Shown: positions 43,784-52,551 of the stretch, piece after piece
How the letters are laid out: each line of letters opens with the position of its first letter
How positions within the stretch are numbered: the stretch's first letter is position 1
Assembly: GCF_014696225.1 (NCBI RefSeq)
Contig: NZ_JACJPV010000020.1
Location: forward strand, 17,107 to 81,106
DNA length: 64,000 nt
Direction of reading: 5' to 3'
From: Anabaena sp. FACHB-1237
Lineage (GTDB): Bacteria > Cyanobacteriota > Cyanobacteriia > Cyanobacteriales > Nostocaceae
The notes under the pieces: model-generated
The model's input: only the letters and a program-made list of their open reading frames with translations
What the model was told of the DNA's origin: nothing
Database searches by the model: none
Program-made: the position numbers and the translations under genes

Positions 43784-44878
43784 ATGGCCTTGATACTGAC
43801 ATTTTTAGGTAAAAACGGCATTGCTCGCAGTAAAATAGCGATCGCTGCTGCTAAGTTATTGGCAACCCAAGGCAAGAAGGTACTTTTAGCAGGTCTTTGT
43901 GAACCTACTTTGCCCATTTTACTACAAACTACTCTCTGTGCTGATCCCCAGGAAATCTCTCCTAATTTACAAGCAGTACAGTTTCAAGTCTCTGTACTTC
44001 TAGAACGCCACTGGGAAGAGGTTAAAAAGTTAGAAGCGCAGTATCTCCGTACTCCAATAATTAGAGAAGTTTACGGACAGGAGTTGGTTGTGTTAACAGG
44101 GATGGATAACGCCCTTGCTCTCAATGCTATCCGTGAATATGATGCCAGTGATAAATACGATGTAATTATCTACGATGGTACGGGAGATACTGCCGCTTTA
44201 AGAATGTTAGGAATGCCTGAGTCGTTAACCTGGTATATTCGCAGATTTAGACAATTACTAGTTAATTCTGATTTAGGCAAAAATATCAGCGAATCGCCTT
44301 TTATCCAACCACTAATTAGCAGTCTTTTCAATGTTAATTTGACAGCAGATAATTTTTCTTTACCTACTAACCAAGCTAATGACTTTCTGGAAAAAGGTAC
44401 AGATGCTTTAGCTAATCCTAGTCGAGTGGCAGGGTTTTTAGTAACTACTTCAGAAACTATTGATATTGCTAACTCCCGCTATTTATGGGGAGCGTCTCAA
44501 CAAGTCGGATTAACTATTGGTGGGGTAATTGTAGTTAATGGAGAAAATACTGAGATAGCTTCAGAATTTACACCTTTACCCATGAGTATTGTACCTGATG
44601 TAAATACGGAATGGCAAGCTCTGATGGATGCCTTACCTAATTTTGCCCAACAAGCAATAGCCGCACCTAAACCCATAGAGATAGATGTGCATAATCGCCA
44701 GGTAAGACTGTTTTTGCCAGGTTTTGACAAAAAACAGGTAAAACTCACCCAAGTCGGTCCAGAAGTCACTGTAGAGGCTGGAGATATGAGACGTAATATC
44801 TTTCTACCGCCGGCTTTAAGTGGTAAACCTGTGACTGGGGCAAAATTTCAAAACAGTTATTTGATAATTTCTTTTTAG
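43784..44878 (+). CDS. Get3/ArsA-family ATPase with alpha-crystallin-like C-terminus (Get3d-like)
   Basis: The 364-residue protein combines an ArsA/Get3-type P-loop NTPase with a C-terminal Hsp20/alpha-crystallin-like domain (residues about 285-364: IEIDVHNRQVRLFLPGFDKKQVKLTQVG and on), the layout of Get3d from cyanobacteria and chloroplasts. The P-loop reads FLGKNGIARSKIAIAAA: the signature first Lys is kept, but the second is Arg, so nucleotide hydrolysis may be altered. Get3 proteins escort tail-anchored membrane proteins; the client of Get3d is unknown. It precedes chlG, a neighbourhood I recall from other cyanobacteria. Confidence 0.85.
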   Translation: MALILTFLGKNGIARSKIAIAAAKLLATQGKKVLLAGLCEPTLPILLQTTLCADPQEISPNLQAVQFQVSVLLERHWEEVKKLEAQYLRTPIIREVYGQELVVLTGMDNALALNAIREYDASDKYDVIIYDGTGDTAALRMLGMPESLTWYIRRFRQLLVNSDLGKNISESPFIQPLISSLFNVNLTADNFSLPTNQANDFLEKGTDALANPSRVAGFLVTTSETIDIANSRYLWGASQQVGLTIGGVIVVNGENTEIASEFTPLPMSIVPDVNTEWQALMDALPNFAQQAIAAPKPIEIDVHNRQVRLFLPGFDKKQVKLTQVGPEVTVEAGDMRRNIFLPPALSGKPVTGAKFQNSYLIISF

Positions 44879-44879
44879 C

Positions 44880-44971
44880 AAGACTTACGGAAAAGGGAAC
44901 GAAAGTAGGGGTAATTGATGAATTACCCCTACACAAGAATCAGGGTTTCAACTACATCTGGCGTAAGTGTT
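44880..44971. repeat. MITE family E, copy 1 (about 91 bp)
   Basis: It starts AAGACTTACGG and ends GGCGTAAGTGTT, with interior GAAAGTAGGGGTAATTGATG and AATTACCCCTACACAAGAAT, which match 59258-59348. An internal inverted pair (GTAGGGGTAATT / AATTACCCCTAC) makes a strong hairpin. Ends are drifted relative to the second copy. Confidence 0.7.
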
Positions 44972-45060
44972 ATTGAGAAAATAGGGAATAGGGAATAGGG
45001 GATAAGGTGAAAATTTTATCAATTGTCAATTGTCAATTATCAATTACCAACCAATAAATT

Positions 45061-46065
45061 ATGAGTGATACTACACCCAATTTACCTGATATTAAAGCAG
45101 TAACAGATCAAGAAGATACTACTGCAAAAACTCGCCAATTGTTAGGAATGAAAGGGGCGAGTTATGGCGAAACTTCTATCTGGAAAATTCGCTTACAATT
45201 AATGAAACCTATTACTTGGATACCTTTAATTTGGGGTGTGGTTTGTGGTGCCGCTTCTTCTGGCCATTATGTTTGGAGTTTAGAAAACTTTCTCAAAGCA
45301 TTACTTTGTATGTTGCTTTCTGGTCCATTATTAACTGGTTATACCCAAACTTTAAATGATTATTATGACAGAGAAATAGACGCTATTAATGAACCTTATC
45401 GCCCTATTCCTTCTGGTGCTATTTCTGAAAAACAAGTAATTAGTCAAATCATTGTTTTACTATTATTAGGATATGGTGTAGCTTATACTTTAGATGCATG
45501 GGCAGGTCATAGTTTTCCTAATGTGTTAATGTTGTCTGTTCTTGGGACATTTATTGCCTACATATATTCTGCACCACCATTAAAATTAAAACAAAATGGT
45601 TGGTTAGGAAATTATGCTTTAGGTGCTAGTTATATTGCTTTACCTTGGTGGGCTGGCCATGCTTTATTTGGAGAGTTAAATTGGAAAATTGTGGTGTTAA
45701 CTCTGTTTTATAGTTTGGCTGGTTTGGGTATTGCTATTGTTAATGATTTCAAAAGTGTGGAAGGCGATCGCCAACTTGGTTTACAATCATTACCTGTGAT
45801 GTTTGGTGTACAAAAAGCGGCTTTAATTTGTGTGGTGATGATTGATGTATTTCAAGGTTTAGTAGCAGGTTATTTGGTGAGTATTCATCAAAATTTATAT
45901 GCTGCTATTTTAGTATTATTAATTATTCCCCAAATCACTTTTCAAGATATGTATTTCTTGCGAGATCCTATCGCTAATGATGTGAAATATCAAGCGAGCG
46001 CTCAACCTTTTCTAGTGTTAGGAATGTTGGTTACTGGCTTGGCTTTGGGACATAGTTTGATTTAA
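45061..46065 (+). CDS. chlG: Chlorophyll synthase (chlorophyllide a geranylgeranyl/phytyl transferase)
   Basis: Membrane prenyltransferase (UbiA family) that esterifies chlorophyllide with phytyl or geranylgeranyl pyrophosphate, the last step of chlorophyll a synthesis. The 334 residues have about eight hydrophobic helices. The first Asp-rich motif is NDYYDREIDAINEPYRPIPSG and the second NDFKSVEGDRQLGLQSLPV; YSAPPLKLKQNGWLGNYALG is also diagnostic. It follows the Get3d-like gene after a MITE. Confidence 0.96.
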   Translation: MSDTTPNLPDIKAVTDQEDTTAKTRQLLGMKGASYGETSIWKIRLQLMKPITWIPLIWGVVCGAASSGHYVWSLENFLKALLCMLLSGPLLTGYTQTLNDYYDREIDAINEPYRPIPSGAISEKQVISQIIVLLLLGYGVAYTLDAWAGHSFPNVLMLSVLGTFIAYIYSAPPLKLKQNGWLGNYALGASYIALPWWAGHALFGELNWKIVVLTLFYSLAGLGIAIVNDFKSVEGDRQLGLQSLPVMFGVQKAALICVVMIDVFQGLVAGYLVSIHQNLYAAILVLLIIPQITFQDMYFLRDPIANDVKYQASAQPFLVLGMLVTGLALGHSLI

Positions 46066-46066
46066 T

Positions 46067-46185
46067 GCCGTTGCTGAATTGGGGTATGATATTTATTTCG
46101 CGCATCAGCGAAGCGAAACACTTGCGTTAAACACAAAGTTTCAAATTTTGAATTTCTCAATTTCATACCTGAGTTCAGCAACGCC
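46067..46185. repeat. MITE family A, copy 2 (119 bp)
   Basis: It starts GCCGTTGCTGAATTGGGG, two bases after the chlG stop, and ends TGAGTTCAGCAACGCC, with inverted ends GGCGTTGCTGAA-type. The interior matches 6042-6158 almost throughout. It provides the 3' untranslated sequence of chlG. Confidence 0.8.
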
Positions 46186-46279
46186 GATTTAATTATTGGA
46201 GGTTGGTTTTTCATAAACCAACCTGTTTAACACTATAATGAGAACGCAACATTTTACAACATTTTAAAATAACACCATC

Positions 46280-46645
46280 ATGGAAATTATCCAAAGTCTT
46301 CACACTGCTATCCTCATTACTGATTTAGAACAGTCTGAATATTTTTATAGTCATATATTAGAACTAAAAAAAACAGAACGGCCATTAAAATATCCCGGTA
46401 TCTGGTATCAAATTGGTAATTATCAACTTCACCTGATAGTTGCGCCTACAGTACCCACAGATAACCAACAGGAAAAATGGGGACAAAATCCTCATATCGC
46501 TTTTGCTGTAATGGATTTAGAAGCTATTAAGAAAGAATTAACCGCTAAAAATTATCCATTTCAAGCCAGTGCTTCTGGGAGGCCAGCAATTTTTATTAAA
46601 GATCCCGATGGCAATATTATCGAACTTAATCAATTTATAGAATAA
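46280..46645 (+). CDS. VOC (glyoxalase/bleomycin-resistance) family protein
   Basis: The 121-residue protein is a single VOC-fold unit with paired beta-alpha-beta-beta-beta modules: LHTAILITDLEQSEYFYSHILEL, WYQIGNYQLHLIV, PHIAFAVMDLEAIKKEL and IFIKDPDGNIIELNQ. Metal ligands probably include His8, a His near residue 53 and the Glu in IIELNQ. The substrate is not apparent. It lies 59 bases upstream of lysS on the same strand. Confidence 0.9.
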   Translation: MEIIQSLHTAILITDLEQSEYFYSHILELKKTERPLKYPGIWYQIGNYQLHLIVAPTVPTDNQQEKWGQNPHIAFAVMDLEAIKKELTAKNYPFQASASGRPAIFIKDPDGNIIELNQFIE

Positions 46646-46704
46646 TGATTTTATTCTCCATGACAACAGTTAAAATAGAGAGATTGTCAAATAATAAAAG
46701 ATAA

Positions 46705-48282
46705 ATGTTTTGGGCTGATAAAATTGCTGCTGATGCAGTAGGTGAACAAGTAGTTAATGATTCTAAGACTCCTTCTGGACGAGTTCATGTGGGATCTTTG
46801 CGCGGTGTGGTTATCCATGACGTTATTTACCGTGCTTTGAAACACGCAGGAAAACCTGTAAAATTTCTGTATGGTGTGGATGATTATGATGCGTTGGACA
46901 CAGTTCCTAAATACTTAGATAAAGAAAAATTTAAGCCTTATTTGGGTTTTCCTTTGTGTAATGTTCCTTCTCCTGGTGATGGTGCAGAAGATTATGCTAA
47001 GTATTTTATTGGTGAGTTTTTTGAGATTTTTGAATACTTAGGAATTAAACCAGAAACGTATTTTTTACGCGACTTATATCGTTCGGGAAAACTTAATTCT
47101 CATATTGATATTTTCCTAAAAAATGCCCTTATGGTACGGGAGGCTTATAAAGAAGTTAGTAAAGCTGAACGTGCAAATAATTGGTATCCTTTTCAAGTTA
47201 TTTGTGAAAATTGCGGGAAAATTGCTACTACTGTAACCACAGATTATAATGGTTCAGAAGTTTTTTACACTTGTAAAACTGATGGCGTTGACTATGTAAA
47301 AGGTTGTGGCCATTCTGGCTGGGTTTCTCCTTTTAATGGTAATGGAAAATTGCCTTGGAAAGTGGAATGGGTGGCTAAATGGGATGTATTAGGTGTAACT
47401 ATTGAAATGGCGGGTAAAGACCATTCTCAAAAAGGTGGTTCTCGTGATGTAGCTAATGCAATTTGTCGTAAAGTTTTACAAAAACAACCTCCTTTTCATT
47501 CGCCCTATGAATTTATTCTTGTCAATGGTACAAAAATGAGTTCTTCTAAAGGTGTAGGTTCTAGTGCTAGGGAAATTGCAGATTTATTACCTGCGGAATT
47601 ATTGCGGTTTTTAATGTTAAGAACTCAACCCAGAACGGTAATTAATTTTGCTCCCAATTATGAAACTACTACTCGTTTATTTAGAGATTATGATACTTTA
47701 ATTAATAAGTATTCTAATTCTGCTGAATTAACTGAGGAATTAATGCCGTTATTTTACGCGCAGTTAGGAGATGAAGTTAAAACTTTCCAGCCTTTTGATT
47801 TTAGTACCTTAATTTCTTTATTACAAGTTCCTCGTTTAAATATTCAAGATGAGGTAAAACAACGTAGTTCACAACCTTTAAATGAGTATGATGAAATAGT
47901 AGTTAATCAAAGAATTGCTGCTGCGAGAAAATGGTTAGAAGACTATGCTGATGAAGAAGAAAAGTTAGTTCTTTATTTGGAACAAGTTCCAGAAAAAGCT
48001 AATGATTTGAATGTTGAACAAGTGGGATATTTGCAAAAATTAATGGAGAATTTGCAGAATATTGGTAACTGGGAAGCTGAGGAATTACAAACTATAATTT
48101 TCTCGACTACTAAGGAGTTAGGGGTTCAACAACCAATGGCTTTTAAGGCTTTATATCTATCTTTCTTGAATAAAGAAAAAGGTCCTAAAGCTGGTGGTTT
48201 GTTGTCTTATTTGGAGAAGTCTTTTGTGATTTCCAGGTTGCAGGATGTGGTTAATTTGAATCAGAAGAAGGTGGAAGTCTAA
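46705..48282 (+). CDS. lysS: Class I lysyl-tRNA synthetase
   Basis: Charges tRNA-Lys with lysine, but by the class I (archaeal/spirochaete-type) enzyme rather than the class II LysRS usual in bacteria. The 525-residue protein has the HIGH-equivalent PSGRVHVGSLRG and the KMSKS-equivalent TKMSSSKG, with a zinc-binding pair of Cys motifs (CENCG, CKTDGVDYVKGCGH) around residues 170-205. A class I LysRS in a cyanobacterium is uncommon and suggests horizontal gain, perhaps alongside a class II enzyme elsewhere in the genome. Confidence 0.93.
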   Translation: MFWADKIAADAVGEQVVNDSKTPSGRVHVGSLRGVVIHDVIYRALKHAGKPVKFLYGVDDYDALDTVPKYLDKEKFKPYLGFPLCNVPSPGDGAEDYAKYFIGEFFEIFEYLGIKPETYFLRDLYRSGKLNSHIDIFLKNALMVREAYKEVSKAERANNWYPFQVICENCGKIATTVTTDYNGSEVFYTCKTDGVDYVKGCGHSGWVSPFNGNGKLPWKVEWVAKWDVLGVTIEMAGKDHSQKGGSRDVANAICRKVLQKQPPFHSPYEFILVNGTKMSSSKGVGSSAREIADLLPAELLRFLMLRTQPRTVINFAPNYETTTRLFRDYDTLINKYSNSAELTEELMPLFYAQLGDEVKTFQPFDFSTLISLLQVPRLNIQDEVKQRSSQPLNEYDEIVVNQRIAAARKWLEDYADEEEKLVLYLEQVPEKANDLNVEQVGYLQKLMENLQNIGNWEAEELQTIIFSTTKELGVQQPMAFKALYLSFLNKEKGPKAGGLLSYLEKSFVISRLQDVVNLNQKKVEV

Positions 48283-48733
48283 GTTATTAGTTGTAATATG
48301 GTGCGTTATACTATCAATGACGCACCCTACAAACTAATACAATATGATAGAATAGTGAATACACTTTAATTAGAGGATGTATGAGAAGTAAGAAAGCCCA
48401 CGTAACGGTATCCTGTCAGTAGAAAAAAAAGCTAAGTATGAGAGCGTTACAAGAGCTATATGGAAAACTACCACAAATAGCCTAAGCCAATTATATCACT
48501 TAAGATACCATACCAGGAAAAACGAAAAATGTCAAGGGCTGAAACGACCTATTTTCGTGAAATTATTGCTCTTATTATCAATAATCTTGCAAATATTGTC
48601 AATTATTAATCTTAATCTTTTTTTAATAATTATCAATTGATGGTTAATTAACAGTTAATTGAAGGTGAGATGTGCTTATGGAAATGAAAACCGCTATAAT
48701 ATTAAGCCACGCAATGAAAATAAGCAGAAGGCT
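48283..48733. other. Spacer between lysS and glyS
   Basis: These 450 bases begin with a short inverted pair (TGGTGCGTTA ... TGACGCACCCTA, 48299-48329) related to the interior of MITE family C. The middle (48380-48560) has several short broken frames and could be decayed coding sequence. The end is AT-rich. I see no gene. Confidence 0.4.
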
Positions 48734-50884
48734 ATGATGATGTCATTTTTATTAGAAGTTGGTACAGAAGAACTACCAGCTAATTTTTTGGGTAGCGCTA
48801 TTGTACAATGGCGATCGCTAATTCCGCAAAGTTTGGCTAATCACGGCCTTAATCCCGAAAAAGTGGAAGTTTATGGCACTCCACGCAGGTTAGCTGTGGT
48901 TATCACGGGTTTACCAGAAAAACAAGCGGATAGAACAGAAGAAATTAAAGGACCTGCGGCACAAGCAGCTTTTAAAGATGGACAAGCTACTCAAGCGGCA
49001 ATTGGTTTTGCAAATAAACAAGGAGTAGATATTTCTAAATTAGAGATTCGTAGCACAGAAAAAGGTAATTTTATCTTTATTAATAAGAAAATTCCTGGTC
49101 GTCCAGTATCAGCAATATTGCAAGAATTAATTCCTCAATGGGTTTGGAGTTTAGAGGGTAAAAGATTGATGCGTTGGGGTAGTGGAGATGGCAGATTTTC
49201 CCGTCCTATTCGCTGGTTGGTGGCATTATTAAATGGGGATGTTTTACCATTAGAATTACAAAATGGTGAGAAGATTGTTAAAAGCGATCGCATGACTAGA
49301 TGTCATCGAGTTTTACATCCTGAAAATATCACTATTTCCCAAGCATCAGAATATGTTAACTCTCTCAATGATGGTTATGTGATTGTTACTCCAGAAACAA
49401 GAGAAAATATCATCATTGAACAAGTCAAGAATGCGGCTGCAAAATTAGGAGGATATACCCCAATTTACCAAGATTTACTAAAGGAAGTTATCAATTTAGT
49501 AGAATATCCTACCGCAGTTATTGGTAAATTTGAAGAGGATTTTCTAAATTTACCAACGGAAGTAATTACGGAAGTAATGGTAAGTCATCAACGTTATTTC
49601 CCTGTGTTTAAAAATGAGAAGTGTGAGGAATTACTACCTTATTTTATCACAATTAGTAATGGTGATCCTGCTAAATCTGATGTAATTGCTAGTGGCAATG
49701 CTAAGGTAATTAGAGCGCGTTTAGCAGATGGTAGATTTTTCTATGAAGCTGATTTAAGTAAACATTTAGAAACACTATTACCGCAATTAGAAAAGGTCAC
49801 TTTTCAAGAAGAATTAGGTTCAATGAGATCCAAAGTTAATAGAATAGTGATTAATGGGGAAAAAATCAGTAATCAACTATTATTAGAAAAGCATCAAAGT
49901 CTTGATATACAAAGGTCTGCATTATTATGTAAAGCAGATTTAGTAACGCAAATGGTCTATGAGTTTCCTGAATTACAGGGAATCATGGGACAAAAGTACG
50001 CTTTAGCTAATGGAGAAAATCATCAGGTATCCACTGCTATTTTTGAGCATTATTTACCCAGAAATGCTAATGATATTTTTCCGCAGACATTAACTGGCCA
50101 AGTGGTAGGAATTGCTGATAGACTAGATACATTAATTTGTATTTTTGGTATTGGTGCAATTCCCACAAGTTCCTCTGATCCTTTTGCTTTGAGAAGGGCA
50201 GCAAATGGGATTATTAATATTACTTGGAATGCTAATTTACAGATTAATTTAGGAGGTTTAATTGATGAAATTGCCCAAAATTTTGCTACAACTTTTAATA
50301 AAGATGCTAAATCTTTAATTACTAAATTACGGGAATTTTTCCTGCAAAGATTGAAAAGTTTATTACAGGACGAAAAACAAATAGATTATGATTTGGTAAA
50401 TGCTGTTTTAGGAGATGATGTGGAATACGCAGAAAGGGCATTAACAAATTTATTAGATGTGCGCGATCGCGCAATTTATTTACAACAAATCCGCAAAGAT
50501 GGTACAATGGATAAAATCTATGAAACTGTCAACCGTTCCACTCGTTTAGCAGCCCAAGGAAAGTTAAATTATCAGGAATTAGAACCAGAGAAATTCATCA
50601 ATCTTCAACTATTTCAAAAGACATCAGAAAGTGATTTTTACAATGCATTAGTCAATATTGTTCCCCAAACAAAAGAGTCTCAAAAAAGTCGCAACTATCA
50701 ACTTTTAGTTAGCGAACTAGTAAAAATTGCTCCCACTGTAACTAATTTCTTTGATGGAGAAAATAGTGTTTTAGTCATGGATGAAAATCCACAAATTAAA
50801 GAAAATCGGTTAAATCTGCTAGGATTATTAAGAAACCATAGTCGTGTTTTAGCTGATTTTGGTGCAATTGTCAAAAACTTGTAA
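48734..50884 (+). CDS. glyS: Glycyl-tRNA synthetase beta subunit
   Basis: Large subunit of the bacterial alpha2beta2 glycyl-tRNA synthetase; it binds tRNA-Gly. ATG at 48734 ([18 protein letters not shown]) lies five bases after AGAAGG; the next two ATGs are also possible, and a TTG-type extension to 48659 is unlikely. The 716-residue product has [53 protein letters not shown] and the C-terminal anticodon-binding region ending [15 protein letters not shown]. The alpha subunit gene (glyQ) is not in the window, as is usual in cyanobacteria. Confidence 0.96.
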   Translation: MMMSFLLEVGTEELPANFLGSAIVQWRSLIPQSLANHGLNPEKVEVYGTPRRLAVVITGLPEKQADRTEEIKGPAAQAAFKDGQATQAAIGFANKQGVDISKLEIRSTEKGNFIFINKKIPGRPVSAILQELIPQWVWSLEGKRLMRWGSGDGRFSRPIRWLVALLNGDVLPLELQNGEKIVKSDRMTRCHRVLHPENITISQASEYVNSLNDGYVIVTPETRENIIIEQVKNAAAKLGGYTPIYQDLLKEVINLVEYPTAVIGKFEEDFLNLPTEVITEVMVSHQRYFPVFKNEKCEELLPYFITISNGDPAKSDVIASGNAKVIRARLADGRFFYEADLSKHLETLLPQLEKVTFQEELGSMRSKVNRIVINGEKISNQLLLEKHQSLDIQRSALLCKADLVTQMVYEFPELQGIMGQKYALANGENHQVSTAIFEHYLPRNANDIFPQTLTGQVVGIADRLDTLICIFGIGAIPTSSSDPFALRRAANGIINITWNANLQINLGGLIDEIAQNFATTFNKDAKSLITKLREFFLQRLKSLLQDEKQIDYDLVNAVLGDDVEYAERALTNLLDVRDRAIYLQQIRKDGTMDKIYETVNRSTRLAAQGKLNYQELEPEKFINLQLFQKTSESDFYNALVNIVPQTKESQKSRNYQLLVSELVKIAPTVTNFFDGENSVLVMDENPQIKENRLNLLGLLRNHSRVLADFGAIVKNL

Positions 50885-50890
50885 TTAATA

Positions 50891-51027
50891 CAGGCATCCT
50901 GCCTGTAATTCTAGTAGCACGGGCATCCTGCCTGTAATTCTAGTAGCACGGGCATCCTGCCTGTAATTCTAGTAGCACGGGCATCCTGCCTGTAATTCTA
51001 GTAGCACGGGCATCCTGCCTGTAATAT
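50891..51027. repeat. 29-bp tandem palindromic repeat, about 4.7 copies
   Basis: The unit TAGTAGCACGGGCATCCTGC continued by CTGTAATTC repeats every 29 bases (starts at 50912, 50941, 50970, 50999), with a partial variant unit before it. Each unit contains the near-palindrome GGCA-TCC-TGCC, so the transcript could form a chain of hairpins. It follows the glyS stop directly. Copy number probably differs between strains. Confidence 0.9.
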
Positions 51028-51064
51028 TCATTCTCCATATCTAGTATTTTCCAGGGAATTTAGA

Positions 51065-51250
51065 TCAATAAGGATCTGAATCAAACTTACCTTTTTTGAC
51101 ACTACATAAATAATAACCCCGTGATGGTATGCGATTCAAATCAAAAGTATCACCTCTAGGAATACGCCAAATTTTATAATCATAAAAAGTCAAAGGTTGT
51201 CCTGGTTGACAAACTTCAGGAAGATGATCACCAAAAACGAAATATACTGC
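51065..51250 (-). pseudogene. C-terminal remnant of an unknown gene
   Basis: On the minus strand a frame reads SIGKGAVYFVFGDHLPEVC, then QPGQPLTFYDYKIWRIPRGD and RGYYLCSVKKGKFDSDPY with a stop at 51065-51067. The composition is clearly protein-like, but the 5' part is missing: the frame runs into the start of the GNAT gene on the other strand. It is a leftover of a gene cut by rearrangement; I do not recognise the family. Confidence 0.45.
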
Positions 51251-51724
51251 TCCTTTTCCGATGCTATTGTAGAAATTTATAATGCGGCTGTTCCTACACG
51301 CATGGCCACAGCAGACTTAGAACCTGTGTCTATAGAAAGTCGCAAAAATTGGTTTAAAGGAAGAACTCCTTCCCATCTGCCTTTATGGGTGGTAGAAATT
51401 GATGGTATAATTGGTGGATGGTTGAGTTTTCAATCTTTTTATAATCGTGCAGCTTATCATGCTACGGCGGAAATTAGTATCTATATTTCTCCTAATTTTC
51501 AAGGACAAGGTTTGGGTAAAAAACTTTTACAAGAATCTATTAGTCAATGTCCAAATTTAGGGATTGAAAATCTTATGAGTTTCATTTTTGCTCATAATGA
51601 ACCTAGTTTAAAACTTTTCTCATCTTTCGGTTTTCAACATTGGGGACTTTTACCTAAAGTTGCTGATTTAGATGGTGTGAAAAGAGATTTAATTATTTTA
51701 GGGTTGAATTTAGTTGAGAGTTAA
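51224..51724 (+). CDS. GNAT-family N-acetyltransferase (phosphinothricin-acetyltransferase-like)
   Basis: The 166-residue product has the GNAT fold with IVEIYNAAVPTRMATADLEPVS, WVVEIDGIIGGWLSFQSF, the acetyl-CoA loop SIYISPNFQGQGLGKKLLQESI and FIFAHNEPSLKLFSSFGFQHWG. This resembles the PAT/YwnH group that acetylates small amines or amino-acid analogues. ATG at 51224 follows CAGGAAG. The first dozen residues (MITKNEIYCSFS) differ from the usual MxIRxAxxxD start, and the DNA there also reads as another gene on the minus strand, so the native 5' end may have been replaced. Confidence 0.8.
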   Translation: MITKNEIYCSFSDAIVEIYNAAVPTRMATADLEPVSIESRKNWFKGRTPSHLPLWVVEIDGIIGGWLSFQSFYNRAAYHATAEISIYISPNFQGQGLGKKLLQESISQCPNLGIENLMSFIFAHNEPSLKLFSSFGFQHWGLLPKVADLDGVKRDLIILGLNLVES

Positions 51725-51850
51725 TGATCATCAGGAAATGTAACACATGGATGATTCTACTAAAAAAATTATCAAAGATAATTTAAAAAAATCTATCAGG
51801 AATTTTTTCCAACATCAAAAAAATCCTAATTATCAAGTCTTGGATGATAT
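51624..51850 (+). repeat. Left copy of a direct repeat around the restriction-modification genes
   Basis: This 227-bp segment (end of the GNAT gene plus the first 100 bases of the endonuclease gene) is repeated at 53993-54230 with a few differences and one 11-base insertion. The two copies bracket most of the endonuclease gene and the whole methyltransferase gene. Confidence 0.8.
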
Positions 51851-52550
51851 ATTTCCCACAGAAAGAAGAATACGTTCTTTAATTGGGGGACTAGAAACAA
51901 GTTTAGGTACAACTTGTTGGGAACCCATAGCTAAAACTTTAGCAACATTAAATGGATTTGAAATTATAACTTCAAAAATCTTGCGACCAGAACCATTTCC
52001 AGCAATTTTACAACAGGAGTTAAATAAACTAATTGATGCAAGAGAGAATAAGTATAATAACCAAAGAATTTCCACACAAGAATGTATAAAAAGATTGAGG
52101 AATGCTGCTTTACAAATTAATGATCAAGAAATACTTAAATATACATCTCCACCTCCAGGTACAGGAGTAGATATTTACTTTTTAAAAAATGATGTTGAGT
52201 ATATTTTTGATATAAAAACTACTCAACCAAATCAAAGTGGATTTAAGGGATTTAATAAACAACTGTTAGAATGGTATGCTTACAGATTAGCTAAAAACCC
52301 AGATGTTCAATTAGAAGCGCGTATTGCTATTCCTTTTAATCCTTTTAAAAAATCATGGTATGAAAAACAAAAAAGTATGTTATTAGCGTCTCCTCTGGAT
52401 ATTGAAAGAGATATTTATGTAGAAAATGAATTTTGGGATTTTTGTTCGGGACAGAAAAATACATTTGAGGATTTACAATCTCTTTTTATTGAGTTAGGAA
52501 AAGAAAATTTCGCAGCAGAATTTCATGATATATTTTACCCCAATGAATAA
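51747..52550 (+). CDS. TdeIII-like type II restriction endonuclease
   Basis: The 267-residue protein resembles the TdeIII family of type II endonucleases. A PD-(D/E)XK-type active site is visible as D142 in GTGVDIYFLKND and DIK 155-157 in EYIFDIKTTQPNQ. Further family-like parts are RRIRSLIGGLETSLGTTCWEP and FNKQLLEWYAYRLAKNP. TdeIII enzymes are reported to cut GGNCC; the specificity here is inference. It is convergent with and one base from the C5-methyltransferase gene, as expected for a restriction-modification pair. Confidence 0.85.
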   Translation: MDDSTKKIIKDNLKKSIRNFFQHQKNPNYQVLDDIFPTERRIRSLIGGLETSLGTTCWEPIAKTLATLNGFEIITSKILRPEPFPAILQQELNKLIDARENKYNNQRISTQECIKRLRNAALQINDQEILKYTSPPPGTGVDIYFLKNDVEYIFDIKTTQPNQSGFKGFNKQLLEWYAYRLAKNPDVQLEARIAIPFNPFKKSWYEKQKSMLLASPLDIERDIYVENEFWDFCSGQKNTFEDLQSLFIELGKENFAAEFHDIFYPNE

Positions 52551-52551
52551 A

